Part shown: positions 8,873 to 16,668 of the stretch, piece after piece
How positions within the stretch are numbered: position 1 is the stretch's first letter
Layout: each line of letters opens with the position of its first letter
From: Paenibacillus solanacearum
GTDB lineage: Bacteria; Bacillota; Bacilli; Paenibacillales; NBRC-103111
Assembly: GCF_910593845.1 (NCBI RefSeq)
Contig: NZ_CAJVAS010000020.1
Location: 48,796-112,795, forward strand
DNA: 64,000 nt
Direction of reading: 5' to 3'
The notes under the pieces: generated by a model
The model's database searches: none
What the model was told of the DNA's origin: nothing
The model's input: only the letters and a program-made list of their open reading frames with translations
Program-made: the position numbers and the translations under genes

Positions 8873-10177
8873 TTACTGCCATTCCTCCAGCAGCTTCTGA
8901 TTCGATTGCTCTTCCGCTTTGCGCAGCGCAGAATTGATGTCCAGCGCGCCGGTAGCGACCGATTTGGAAGCTTCCAACAAGTAAGCGTTCGGAATACGGT
9001 CATATTCCGACGATTCGGCCAGCTTTTGCGGATTTTGCTTAAATAGCGCTTCGATATGCTTGCCTTTGAGAATGCCGAGCTCGCTCCCGAACGCCTGCTC
9101 CACCGCTTTGTCCTTCAATGCGGGCAGCAGCCCTTCCCGGGACAGCTTGGTCTGGTATTCGAGTGACGTCGATAAAAACTTCGCGATATGAAAAGCGACG
9201 GCCTGATGTTCTCCGTGCGCTGAAACGGACACAAGACTCGGAGCTGCGCTGCGGCTAAAGCCGTCGATCGTAGGTGTCTGGGCCATGTCCCACCAGCCGA
9301 GCTTGTCCCCTTGCTTGGAGGCCGCTTCCAGACGAGACAAATCGTAATGGAACGGATACATGGCAAGCGCCTTGCTCGTATAAAACAGCTTATGCGCCTG
9401 CGTGTAATCAAAGTAAGTCATGCCGGGTACGTTAAAGCCGTCCTGCAGTATTTTGAACACGCGTTCCATTTCCGGATTGTTGATCGTCGCTTTCTTGTTC
9501 TTCAGATCGATAAAGCCTTTGTTGAAATAGCTGTACAAAAAGCTGTAGTTTCCGGGAAAATATCCGATGAATTGCGTGCCGCCGTCCATGCGCGTCATCG
9601 TTCTTCCCAGCTTGATCGCATCTTCATAGGTCATTCCGTCTTTAGGGTAAGGCACGCCGAATTTATCGAAAATGTCCTTGTTGTAGTTCAGAACGGAAGC
9701 GTAGGACTTATAGGGCAGCGCATAAATCTGGTCGCCGTTCGGGCTGAATTTCTTGATCGTATCGATCAGCGTTGGCTGGTAACCGTTCAAGTCCAGCTGC
9801 GACGTTCGGATCGGATCGCCGAGCTCCTTGATCAGCTTGCTCGAGATCAGCTTCGGGAAATCCCATGTCGTCATCAAATACAGATCGGCAAGGTTGCCCG
9901 TGGCTGCGAGTTCGGTAATATAAGAGCCTTTGCCGGGGTGGATGACCTCGAAGCTTACGTTCGGGAACTTCGCCTGGATCGGCTCGATGATTTGTTTGTT
10001 GAACTGTGCTTCGGGCGTGCTGTTCGCATCGAAAATTTTTAAAGTAACCGGCTTCGACCAATCGATCTCGGGGGGCTTTTGCTCCGTCAGCTTTTTGCCC
10101 GAACCGGCCGCACTGCAGCCTGTCATCAAGGCGACCGCCAATACCGCCGCAGAAGCGGCCGTTGCTTTTGTCTTCAT
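8873..10177 (-). CDS. Extracellular solute-binding lipoprotein (carbohydrate ABC type)
   Basis: A 434-residue family-1 solute-binding protein that would capture a sugar or oligosaccharide outside the membrane. The signal peptide ends in the lipobox LMTGC (Cys21), so the mature protein is lipid-anchored. Domain features such as KFPNVSFEVIHPGKGSY and the DGGTQF...GNYSFLYSYFNKGF region fit the sugar-binding superfamily. It follows the FAD oxidoreductase gene by 28 bp in one probable operon, but no permease or ATPase gene is adjacent, so it must use permeases encoded elsewhere or serve as a sensor. The divergent AraC regulator probably controls the pair. Confidence 0.88.
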   Translation of the reverse strand: MKTKATAASAAVLAVALMTGCSAAGSGKKLTEQKPPEIDWSKPVTLKIFDANSTPEAQFNKQIIEPIQAKFPNVSFEVIHPGKGSYITELAATGNLADLYLMTTWDFPKLISSKLIKELGDPIRTSQLDLNGYQPTLIDTIKKFSPNGDQIYALPYKSYASVLNYNKDIFDKFGVPYPKDGMTYEDAIKLGRTMTRMDGGTQFIGYFPGNYSFLYSYFNKGFIDLKNKKATINNPEMERVFKILQDGFNVPGMTYFDYTQAHKLFYTSKALAMYPFHYDLSRLEAASKQGDKLGWWDMAQTPTIDGFSRSAAPSLVSVSAHGEHQAVAFHIAKFLSTSLEYQTKLSREGLLPALKDKAVEQAFGSELGILKGKHIEALFKQNPQKLAESSEYDRIPNAYLLEASKSVATGALDINSALRKAEEQSNQKLLEEWQ

Positions 10178-10205
10178 TTGCCTTCATCCTTTCGATTCAT
10201 TGTCG

Positions 10206-12047
10206 TTATTGTTGCACGCACACTGTCGCATGCGACTCGCACTCGATCTCTAGCACTCTGGCATGGTCCAAGCCGTTTGTTGCAATCGCCACCAGACGCA
10301 ATCGGGAGAGCTTCTTCAAATCGACCTTGAAAGACAGCACGCGCTGGTAATTGTTCGTGACATGGGCAATTTCTCTCTCGCCACCGGCATCCGCAGCAAT
10401 GAGTTTGAATTCCTTCAAAGTCTCCTCCTGGGCGCGCCCCCACTGCATGCGATCCTGAATCCAGTCCAGATGGCATAACGTTAAGCGGCGATGCAGCCCG
10501 GTGTCGAGCACGATCCGAATATCGGTTACGTCAACCGGCTCATCCCAATGAAGCTCCAGCCATGGCTGCGGATCGTCCGGACGGGACATCCAGCGGTGCG
10601 TACCGGCACGGGTCAGCTCGGGACGCACTCCCTTGGCGCCGTGCACGGAACGAGTATGGCCGTCTACTACATTGTTTGCTTCTCCTGCTTCCTGCTCAGA
10701 GGAAGCCGTCACTCGGGCTTTCCCGGCGATGTTCATCTCAAGCCGGTATCCCGGCAAGTAGACGCCCTGGCGCAACAACTGCTGCTGGGCTCGCTTGACG
10801 ATACGCGCATCGTTCCAGGCCCGCTCCAACGGAATGCCTCGTTGGACGGCGATCGCCGCGAACGTACCCGCCCCTTCCCCCATGACCGCACACGTAGCCA
10901 TTACTCTCGTGCTGGAAAAGGCGATATGCGTTGCGGACAGGTTGCGGCCGGCAAACATCAGGTTAGCGATGTTTTGACTGATCATCGACCGCAGCGGAAT
11001 GGCGTACATGTACGGCGTATACGGCTGATGGCAAGGCGGGTCTTCCTTCGCGTCGATGCCCGCCGGCGGATGCGTATCCATCGACCAGCCGCCGTAAGCG
11101 ATCGTATCCTCGAATGGAACCGCCTGCTGGATATCGTTCTGCGTCAATACATGCTGGCCGATGAATCTTCTCGACTCGCGTTTGCCAGGGATAAATCCGA
11201 ACCAGTCGAGCGCCCAGTTGGCGGATTCCGGATGATTCCCGCTGTTCTTGATGTGATCCCATACGCCAAGCATGATCGCCAGCAGTTCGTCGCGGATCGT
11301 TTCGTTATCTTTGATCGTATCCATTAAGCCGCCGAATTCGACCCACCAGTACCCGTACTCCCATGTGCGGTGATCGCGGAATTTCAAATCTTCTTCCGTA
11401 AACTTGCGTGCCCACGGAGGCGGAGTAAAGGGCATGCGGCACCCCATATCCTTCGCTGTGAATAATAGCGACGAACCGAGCCGGTATGCATCCCGGTTCA
11501 GGTTCGCAGCCGATTCGCCGTACTCGTGCGACGCCTCGCGCCCTGTCGTAAATGCGGCGCCCGCTTCAAATCCCAACCGTCCATCTCCCGTGCAGTCAAT
11601 GAAAAGATCCGCCTCGATTTCAAATTGCTCCTCCGTGCTCTCCCTGGACGCCTGTACGGAGCGGATTCGCGAACCATCCACCGCCGCTCCGACGATCGAT
11701 GTGTTCAACATCAGCGTCAAATTCGGCTCGGCACGGCATTTTTCGTACAAGATCAGGTCCAGCATGCTGGCGCTCCGCTGCGGATTGCGAACCGAGCATT
11801 CCAGCATAATCTCCTCGATAATGCCGCTTTCTCTTCGTTCCGACTCGAGCGCCTTCCCTTTCACAGAAGCGCCCGATACGTTCATCCGAATTTCGGAAGA
11901 AGCGTTCCCTCCGAGCACGGGCCGATCCTGACATAACATAACGGCTGCTCCGTTTCGCGCTGCGGCGATCGCCGCCGACACTCCTGCAAGTCCCCCTCCG
12001 GCAATTAAAATTTGCGTGCGCAGCATGATTTTTTCTCGCTTCTCCAT
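10206..12047 (-). CDS. FAD-dependent oxidoreductase with C-terminal discoidin-like domain
   Basis: A 613-residue protein. The N-terminal dinucleotide-binding motif is ILIAGGGLAGVSAAIAAARNG, then a conserved VLGGNASSEIRMNVSGA segment and FIDCTGDGRLGF, matching the FAD_oxidored family common in polysaccharide-use loci of Paenibacillus and Bacteroidetes. A second FAD-contact stretch, LMFAGRNLSATHIAFSSTRV, is present near residue 370. The last ~160 residues (ARVTASSEQEAGEANNVVDG onward) look like an F5/8-type C carbohydrate-binding fold. There is no signal peptide. The start has AAAGGAG ten bases upstream. The true substrate is unknown; linkage to a sugar-binding lipoprotein and a divergent AraC regulator suggests a role in carbohydrate modification. 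Confidence 0.85.
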   Translation of the reverse strand: MEKREKIMLRTQILIAGGGLAGVSAAIAAARNGAAVMLCQDRPVLGGNASSEIRMNVSGASVKGKALESERRESGIIEEIMLECSVRNPQRSASMLDLILYEKCRAEPNLTLMLNTSIVGAAVDGSRIRSVQASRESTEEQFEIEADLFIDCTGDGRLGFEAGAAFTTGREASHEYGESAANLNRDAYRLGSSLLFTAKDMGCRMPFTPPPWARKFTEEDLKFRDHRTWEYGYWWVEFGGLMDTIKDNETIRDELLAIMLGVWDHIKNSGNHPESANWALDWFGFIPGKRESRRFIGQHVLTQNDIQQAVPFEDTIAYGGWSMDTHPPAGIDAKEDPPCHQPYTPYMYAIPLRSMISQNIANLMFAGRNLSATHIAFSSTRVMATCAVMGEGAGTFAAIAVQRGIPLERAWNDARIVKRAQQQLLRQGVYLPGYRLEMNIAGKARVTASSEQEAGEANNVVDGHTRSVHGAKGVRPELTRAGTHRWMSRPDDPQPWLELHWDEPVDVTDIRIVLDTGLHRRLTLCHLDWIQDRMQWGRAQEETLKEFKLIAADAGGEREIAHVTNNYQRVLSFKVDLKKLSRLRLVAIATNGLDHARVLEIECESHATVCVQQ

Positions 12048-12177
12048 CGTTGCTTGACTCCTTTATTTACTGTGATATCTTTAATTACATCATAGTACCT
12101 CCCATAAACCGCCGTGAATTCAGATAATTACAACATCATATCCAAAATTTCAAATTAGCAAAGGAGTTCACCACAGC

Positions 12178-12975
12178 ATGCCGGAGCAAATACCCGATCT
12201 GATTGCACACATCTTTTGGGAAAGAAAAGAGCAGTTTTTGCTGGACCGCGATATGTATATCAGCTGGGTATTGTTTGCTGTGGAGGAAGGGACGTTCGAA
12301 TACCGGATCGGAGACGCGCAAGGGCAAGCCGGGTTCGGCGATATCGTGTTATGCCCTCCGTATACCGCATTTCACCGCAAGACGATATCAACGCTAAGCT
12401 TCCATGCGATCACGTTCGATTTTTCCGAACAATCGGCAGCGCGGACGCTGGACGACGAACTGCCCGAGCGCAAAATAACGTTCTCCGAAACCGCGCGGCT
12501 GTCCGAAAACTACCGGCATTTGCGGCTCGCCGACCAAATGCTCGACCTTCAAATGAGCAAACAAAAGCTAAAGCAGCATTATTTCGACGACATTTGGCTG
12601 ATGATGAGAAGCCCGTTCCGTCCTTTTGCTGACGACGATTCGAATCCGGGGGCGGATGAGCTGATCCGCCGCGTTGCGATGTATTTGAAGGCGAACGCAT
12701 CCCGTCCGCTCGAACTCAAGCAAATCGCTTTCACGTTCGGACTAACCCCGGTGCAGCTGATCCGAAGATTCAAAACGGCCTATCGGATGAATCCGCTGCA
12801 GTTCATTACCTCGATCCGCTTGAAAAGCGCTTGTTCACTGCTGCTTGAAACCGACTGGAAGCTCGATGCGATCGCCGGCGAATGCGGCTACGAGAACGGC
12901 TATTATTTGAGCCGGGTATTCAGCAAGCATATGGGGATCAGCCCTTCCTCATTTCGCAAACAGAACCGGCTCTGA
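12178..12975 (+). CDS. AraC-family transcriptional regulator
   Basis: A 265-residue regulator with an N-terminal cupin-like ligand pocket (about 20-110; WVLFAVEEGTFEYRIGDAQG and GDIVLCPPYTAFHRKT) and a C-terminal pair of helix-turn-helix units (about 165-262). The second carries the family signature, including the stretch AGECGYENGYYLSRVFSKHM followed by GISPSSFRKQ. It is transcribed divergently from the oxidoreductase/solute-binding pair across a 130-bp AT-rich gap and probably activates them in response to a sugar. AAAGGAG precedes the ATG by eleven bases. Confidence 0.93.
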   Translation: MPEQIPDLIAHIFWERKEQFLLDRDMYISWVLFAVEEGTFEYRIGDAQGQAGFGDIVLCPPYTAFHRKTISTLSFHAITFDFSEQSAARTLDDELPERKITFSETARLSENYRHLRLADQMLDLQMSKQKLKQHYFDDIWLMMRSPFRPFADDDSNPGADELIRRVAMYLKANASRPLELKQIAFTFGLTPVQLIRRFKTAYRMNPLQFITSIRLKSACSLLLETDWKLDAIAGECGYENGYYLSRVFSKHMGISPSSFRKQNRL

Positions 12976-13089
12976 TATGGGGGAGTGCGAGTTCATTATG
13001 CATGTATTCGATCTATGCCCGCACGCTCTCCGCACGCCTCTCTCAGCAAAAGCTTCACGGCAAGTTGTCGCCGCCATTTGGCGGCATCC

Positions 13090-13117
13090 TTGACATGACT
13101 GCGATGCTGCATATAAA
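13090..13117 (+). promoter_or_regulatory. SigA-type promoter of the ABC-F leader
   Basis: TTGACA (13090-13095) is followed after 16 bases by TATAAA (13112-13117). It lies just downstream of a GC hairpin, GCCGCC-ATTT-GGCGGC (13070-13085), which may mark the end of the AraC transcript. Transcription would start near 13124 and give a leader of about 300 nt before the ABC-F gene. Confidence 0.65.
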
Positions 13118-13163
13118 CTGAACATTGCAACACTTCAAAAATAATCGAAAAGGCGGGAAACAC

Positions 13164-13205
13164 ATGTTCTTTTTATCGACTGTTCTCATTCGGAAATTGG
13201 CTTAA
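13164..13205 (+). CDS. 13-residue upstream leader peptide of the ABC-F gene
   Basis: ATG with AAAAGGCGGG six bases upstream opens a short frame encoding MFFLSTVLIRKLA and then TAA. It lies about 40 nt into the predicted transcript of the ABC-F gene. Codons 6 to 13 and the first base of the stop codon overlap a segment (13180-13203) that can pair with 13235-13252. This is the arrangement of erm- and ABC-F-type leaders, in which a stalled or slow ribosome changes RNA folding. The peptide is hydrophobic with an Arg-Lys pair near the end. Expression is not proven; the support is the ribosome binding site and the overlap with the pairing segment. Confidence 0.6.
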   Translation: MFFLSTVLIRKLA

Positions 13206-13390
13206 ACGGGAGAAGTCTGCCCATTTTTAACGGTAAGCCAACCGAAGAACAGAAGATAAAGAACTCTTTTCCCACGCTTGCGACGATACATGGTCATGGG
13301 TAAGGCGAGTTCGCCTTGCCTATTTTTCATGAAGCGACAGGAACTCCATAATCGAATATGAGCTTTATTGGCTGTTCCTCCGGTTGGCTT
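13180..13390 (+). promoter_or_regulatory. Attenuator-like leader with competing stems upstream of the ABC-F gene
   Basis: Segment 2 (13235-13252; AAGCCAACCG then AAGAACAG) is complementary to two other segments. Segment 1 (13180-13203), inside the leader ORF, offers CTGTTCT, TCGG and TTGGCTT in order. Segment 4 (13372-13390) offers CTGTTC and CGGTTGGCTT. Segments 1 and 4 are therefore related direct repeats that cannot both pair with segment 2. A terminator-like hairpin (13299-13327) sits between segments 2 and 4, and the ABC-F ribosome binding site follows segment 4 by about 13 bases. This is a classic layout for translation-coupled attenuation; which state is 'on' cannot be read from sequence alone. 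Confidence 0.6.
13299..13327 (+). terminator. Terminator-like hairpin inside the ABC-F leader
   Basis: GGTAAGGCG (13299-13307) pairs with CGCCTTGCC (13312-13320), nine base pairs with one G-T pair, followed by TATTTTT. It lies about 95 bp before the ABC-F start codon and could abort transcription in the leader. Confidence 0.6.
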
Positions 13391-13420
13391 CCATCCGAAA
13401 GCTAAAGGAGCGAGCAAAAA

Positions 13421-14962
13421 ATGAGTATCGTTAACGTAGAGCAAATAACCCATACGTATGGGGATAAGCCTATTTTCAGGAACATCAGCTTTCGTCTGCT
13501 GCGCGGAGAACATGCGGGGCTCGTCGGGAGCAACGGAGCCGGCAAATCGACGCTGCTTCGCATCTTGTCGGGAGAGCTGATCCCCGATGCCGGAACCGTC
13601 GACTGGCTTCCGCAGGTCAAGATCGGCGTTTTGCAGCAGCATATCGATTTGAAGGCCGGAATGACGGTGATGCAAGTATTGCAAGGCGCCTTCGCGCACT
13701 TGTACCAGACGGAGCGGCGCCTGCTGCTTCTGGCCGAGGCCATGTCCGCTGCGGGCGCTAAAGATCAGGAGCGCTTATTGGATCAATACGGAGAGATGCA
13801 AAGCCGGCTGGAGCATGCGGGGTTTTATCAGCTGGACGCGAAGATCGAAGAAGTGGCTGCGGGACTCGGCATTTTACAGTTGGGCCGCGACCGGGACGTC
13901 AGCCGGCTCAGCGGAGGTCAGCGCACGAAGCTGCTGCTCGGCAAGCTGCTGCTTGAAGAACCGGATGCCCTGCTGCTCGACGAACCGACCAACTATTTGG
14001 ACGACACGCATATCGAATGGCTGACCGGTTATTTGAAGCGATATGAGCAGGCGTATCTGGTCGTCTCACACGACGAAGCGTTTCTGAACGAAGTGACGTC
14101 TACGACGTTTCACCTGGAGCATCAAACGATCAAACGGTATGCCGGCAACTACGCGGCGTTTCGCAGCGGCTATGAACAGAGCCGACAGCAGCTCCAGACC
14201 GCCTATGACCGGCAGCAAAAGGAAATGGACCGATTGGAACTGTTCATTCAAAAAAACCGGGTTCGCAAAGCGAAGCAGGCGAAAAGCCGCGAAAAGATGC
14301 TTGAGCGAATCGAACGGATCGAGAAGCCGGCAGCTTCGCCGCCGCCGCGGTTTGCATTCCCGTTCCAAGCCGGGTCGTCCACCCGGGTAGCGGAAGTGAA
14401 GCAGCTATGGGTCGGTTACGACGCGCCACTGTTCGGTCCGGTCGATCTGCACATCAACCGCGGCGATAAAATCGCGATCGTCGGCTCCAACGGCATCGGC
14501 AAATCGACGATGCTGAAGACGCTGCTCGGCCGCATGAAGCCTGCGAGCGGCACCGTAAGGCTCGGCGAGCATGTCTTGACGGCATATTACGCCCAGGAAC
14601 GGGTGACTTCGGACGAAACGCCGCTGGAGAAATTGACGTCCTTTCGTCCCGATCTGACGAACAAGGAAATTCGCCAAAAGCTGGCGTTCGCCGGGCTGAA
14701 TGATAAGCATATTCGGCAGCCGCTCAACGCATTGAGCGGCGGCGAGCAGGCAAAAGTCCGCCTGTGCGAGCTGATGCTGACATCCAGCAATGTGCTTGTA
14801 TTGGACGAACCGACGAACCATTTGGACACTCGCGCCAAAGAAGCGCTCAAGGAGGCGCTGAAACAATACCCGGGAACGATTCTGCTCGTCTCGCACGAGC
14901 CGGCTTTTTACGAGGATTGGGTAACCCGTCTGTGGCAGGTCGAGGAGTGGTACGGCAAATAA
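13421..14962 (+). CDS. ABC-F family ATPase (ribosome-associated)
   Basis: A 513-residue soluble protein with two ATP-binding cassettes and no membrane segments. Walker A motifs are GSNGAGKST (near residue 38) and GSNGIGKST (near 354); signatures are LSGGQRTKLLLGKLLL and LSGGEQAKVRLCELML; Walker B regions are LLLDEPTNYLDD and LVLDEPTNHLDT. The linker between cassettes (about 250-320) is basic and helical. ABC-F proteins act on the ribosomal E site, either as translation factors or as antibiotic target-protection proteins. The linker is not especially long and there is no C-terminal extension, so a housekeeping role is possible; the regulated leader with a short peptide points toward drug-responsive control. 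The GGAG ribosome binding site is nine bases upstream. Confidence 0.93.
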   Translation: MSIVNVEQITHTYGDKPIFRNISFRLLRGEHAGLVGSNGAGKSTLLRILSGELIPDAGTVDWLPQVKIGVLQQHIDLKAGMTVMQVLQGAFAHLYQTERRLLLLAEAMSAAGAKDQERLLDQYGEMQSRLEHAGFYQLDAKIEEVAAGLGILQLGRDRDVSRLSGGQRTKLLLGKLLLEEPDALLLDEPTNYLDDTHIEWLTGYLKRYEQAYLVVSHDEAFLNEVTSTTFHLEHQTIKRYAGNYAAFRSGYEQSRQQLQTAYDRQQKEMDRLELFIQKNRVRKAKQAKSREKMLERIERIEKPAASPPPRFAFPFQAGSSTRVAEVKQLWVGYDAPLFGPVDLHINRGDKIAIVGSNGIGKSTMLKTLLGRMKPASGTVRLGEHVLTAYYAQERVTSDETPLEKLTSFRPDLTNKEIRQKLAFAGLNDKHIRQPLNALSGGEQAKVRLCELMLTSSNVLVLDEPTNHLDTRAKEALKEALKQYPGTILLVSHEPAFYEDWVTRLWQVEEWYGK

Positions 14963-14985
14963 AAAGAATAGTGACGTAACCTAAT

Positions 14986-15011
14986 GCAGGCTGCCGGAAT
15001 CGGCAGCCTGC
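14986..15011. terminator. Hairpin between convergent ABC-F and comEA genes
   Basis: GCAGGCTGCCG (14986-14996), a GAAT loop and CGGCAGCCTGC (15001-15011) form a perfect 11-bp stem. No long T-run follows on either side, so it may work as a weak terminator in both directions. Confidence 0.6.
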
Positions 15012-15030
15012 TGCGCTTATACCGGCCGGC

Positions 15031-15663
15031 TCAAGGTCCTACAGTAACGAGCGGCGCAATTTTCTCCAGCATTTTGTCGCCGATGCCTTTGACCTCCAGC
15101 AGCTGATTCACCGAAGTGAACTTGCCGCCGAGCTTCTGCCTTACGGCGATAATCGCCTGGGCCCGGCTTGGGCCAATGCCCGGCAGCTCATCGAGCTGTT
15201 CGGCGGTCGCCGTATTCAGGTTGATTTTCCCCGGCTGAGCCGGTGCTTTCGCCTCTGCCGGAGGCGGCTGCTTCGGGTCCGGGGCTGCTGCCGTCTCCGC
15301 TGGCTGCGCCTGACCGGCACCTGCTTGCGCGCCGTCTGCAGCCTGCACAGCGGACGCGCTCGATCCCGCGGCCCCGCTCGCCGCGGCAGGCATCGCCGTC
15401 GCGCTTCCAGCCTGTGCCTCCTTCGTCTTCGCCTTCTCCGAGGAACCCGCCGTCGTCCCAGATGCCGGCTCCTTCGTATTGCCGCTTGCTTTCGCGCCGG
15501 TTTGCCGCTCATCTGCTTGCTTTTGCAGCAGTACGCGCATTTCCTCATCGGCGCTTTTGAAGCCGAGTGACGCTTCGTCCGGCGTCCACGGCCGCCACAG
15601 CAGCACGCAGCAGATCAAGCCGAACGCCACATATACGGCGGCATTCATCAGTCCTTTGCTCAT
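15031..15663 (-). CDS. comEA: ComEA competence DNA-binding protein
   Basis: A 210-residue membrane-anchored DNA receptor for transformation. One N-terminal helix (about 7-24) anchors it; the C-terminal ~65 residues contain the tandem helix-hairpin-helix DNA-binding unit (KINLNTATAEQLDELPGIGP, then LLEVKGIGDKMLEKI). Between them lies an Ala/Gly/Pro/Gln/Ser-rich stretch of about 95 residues with no obvious fold, where typical Bacillus ComEA carries an SLBB-like oligomerisation domain. It is divergent from comER as in Bacillus subtilis, but comEB and comEC are about 9 kb away, so it is probably monocistronic here. No clear ComK box (paired AAAA-N5-TTTT) is seen in the 100-bp comER/comEA gap. Confidence 0.93.
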   Translation of the reverse strand: MSKGLMNAAVYVAFGLICCVLLWRPWTPDEASLGFKSADEEMRVLLQKQADERQTGAKASGNTKEPASGTTAGSSEKAKTKEAQAGSATAMPAAASGAAGSSASAVQAADGAQAGAGQAQPAETAAAPDPKQPPPAEAKAPAQPGKINLNTATAEQLDELPGIGPSRAQAIIAVRQKLGGKFTSVNQLLEVKGIGDKMLEKIAPLVTVGP

Positions 15664-15765
15664 CTGGAGCCTCCTGTATCCGGATCGATTTGGGAATATT
15701 TATGCATATCTTTGAGCTGCGCTCATATAATTGAAAAAGCTGCGATCTATTCAGGGGGGATGGTT

Positions 15766-16599
15766 ATGCGTGTAGGAATCATTGGAACAGGCAGCATGGG
15801 CAGTGTGCTCATCGAAGCGTTCATCCGCTCCGGCGCGATTAACCCGGAGCAAATGCTGGTGACCAATCGCACGATCGGCAAAGCCGAGCTTCTGGCGGAT
15901 AGCTATCCGGGCCTTCAGGTCGCCCGATCCAATAAGGAAGTCGCCTCCCTTACCGAGCTGCTGTTCATTTGCGTCAAGCCCCAGGAATTCAAACCGGTCA
16001 TTGAAGAAATTCAGGCGCACCTCTCGCCTTCCCAGCTGCTCGTCTCGATCACGAGTCCGGTGCTGTTAAGACATCTGGAAGATCATCTTCCTTGTAAAAT
16101 CGCCAAAGTGATTCCCAGCATCACGAACTATGTGCTGAGCGGTGTGACGCTATGTATTTACAGCGATCGGTGCACGCCGGAAGACAAGGAACTGCTTGAA
16201 AATGTATTGTCTCACATCAGCAGCCCGATTCGGGTATCCGAGCAATACACCCGGATCTCCTCGGACTTGTCGAGCTGCGGACCGGCGTTTCTCGCCTACT
16301 TTGTGCAGAAGTTCGTGGAAGCCGCCGTCGAGGAAACGGGCATCGCCGAGGAAGAAGCGACCGTGCTGGCCAGCGAAATGCTGCTGGGCACCGGCAAGCT
16401 GCTGACGACCGGAGGCTTCTCGCCCGCCTCGCTGCAAAAACGGGTCGCCGTACCGGGCGGCATTACAGCCGAAGGACTCCGACTAATGGAAAAAGAGCTG
16501 CACGGGGTCTTTCACGACCTGATCCGCGCAACTCATGCGAAGTACAATGAAGATGTGGAAAAAGTGGAAAGCCGGTTATACGGAACGAAGGTCGATTAA
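15766..16599 (+). CDS. comER: ComER, pyrroline-5-carboxylate reductase-like protein
   Basis: A 277-residue NAD(P)-binding protein of the pyrroline-5-carboxylate reductase superfamily. The Rossmann motif is VGIIGTGSMGSVLIEAF; the C-terminal helical domain has SSCGPAFLAYFVQKFVEAA and VAVPGGITAEGLRLME, the P5CR signature region. ComER is divergent from comEA in Bacillus and has been linked to sporulation and biofilm control rather than proline synthesis. The start was set at the ATG six bases after AGGGGGG; the ATG two codons earlier abuts the ribosome binding site. It ends in a hairpin shared with leuS. Confidence 0.9.
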   Translation: MRVGIIGTGSMGSVLIEAFIRSGAINPEQMLVTNRTIGKAELLADSYPGLQVARSNKEVASLTELLFICVKPQEFKPVIEEIQAHLSPSQLLVSITSPVLLRHLEDHLPCKIAKVIPSITNYVLSGVTLCIYSDRCTPEDKELLENVLSHISSPIRVSEQYTRISSDLSSCGPAFLAYFVQKFVEAAVEETGIAEEEATVLASEMLLGTGKLLTTGGFSPASLQKRVAVPGGITAEGLRLMEKELHGVFHDLIRATHAKYNEDVEKVESRLYGTKVD

Positions 16600-16626
16600 C
16601 GCGATGCTTTCACGTTTTCCTCTATG

Positions 16627-16657
16627 AACCGCACAGCGCCGTGGCAGCTGTGCGGTT
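16627..16657. terminator. Shared terminator of comER and leuS
   Basis: AACCGCACAGC (16627-16637) pairs with GCTGTGCGGTT (16647-16657), an 11-bp stem, followed on the plus strand by ATTTATA. It lies in the short gap between convergent comER and leuS. Confidence 0.7.
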
Positions 16658-16668
16658 ATTTATATGGG

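Noticed and set aside
13202..13699. Minus-strand open frame of 165 codons overlapping the ABC-F leader
   Set aside because: It overlaps the start of the ABC-F gene and the leader RNA, and its product matches nothing; the plus-strand promoter, leader ORF and ABC-F gene explain the region better.
15664..15765. ComK box between comEA and comER
   Set aside because: No pair of AAAA-N5-TTTT motifs with proper spacing is present in this gap.
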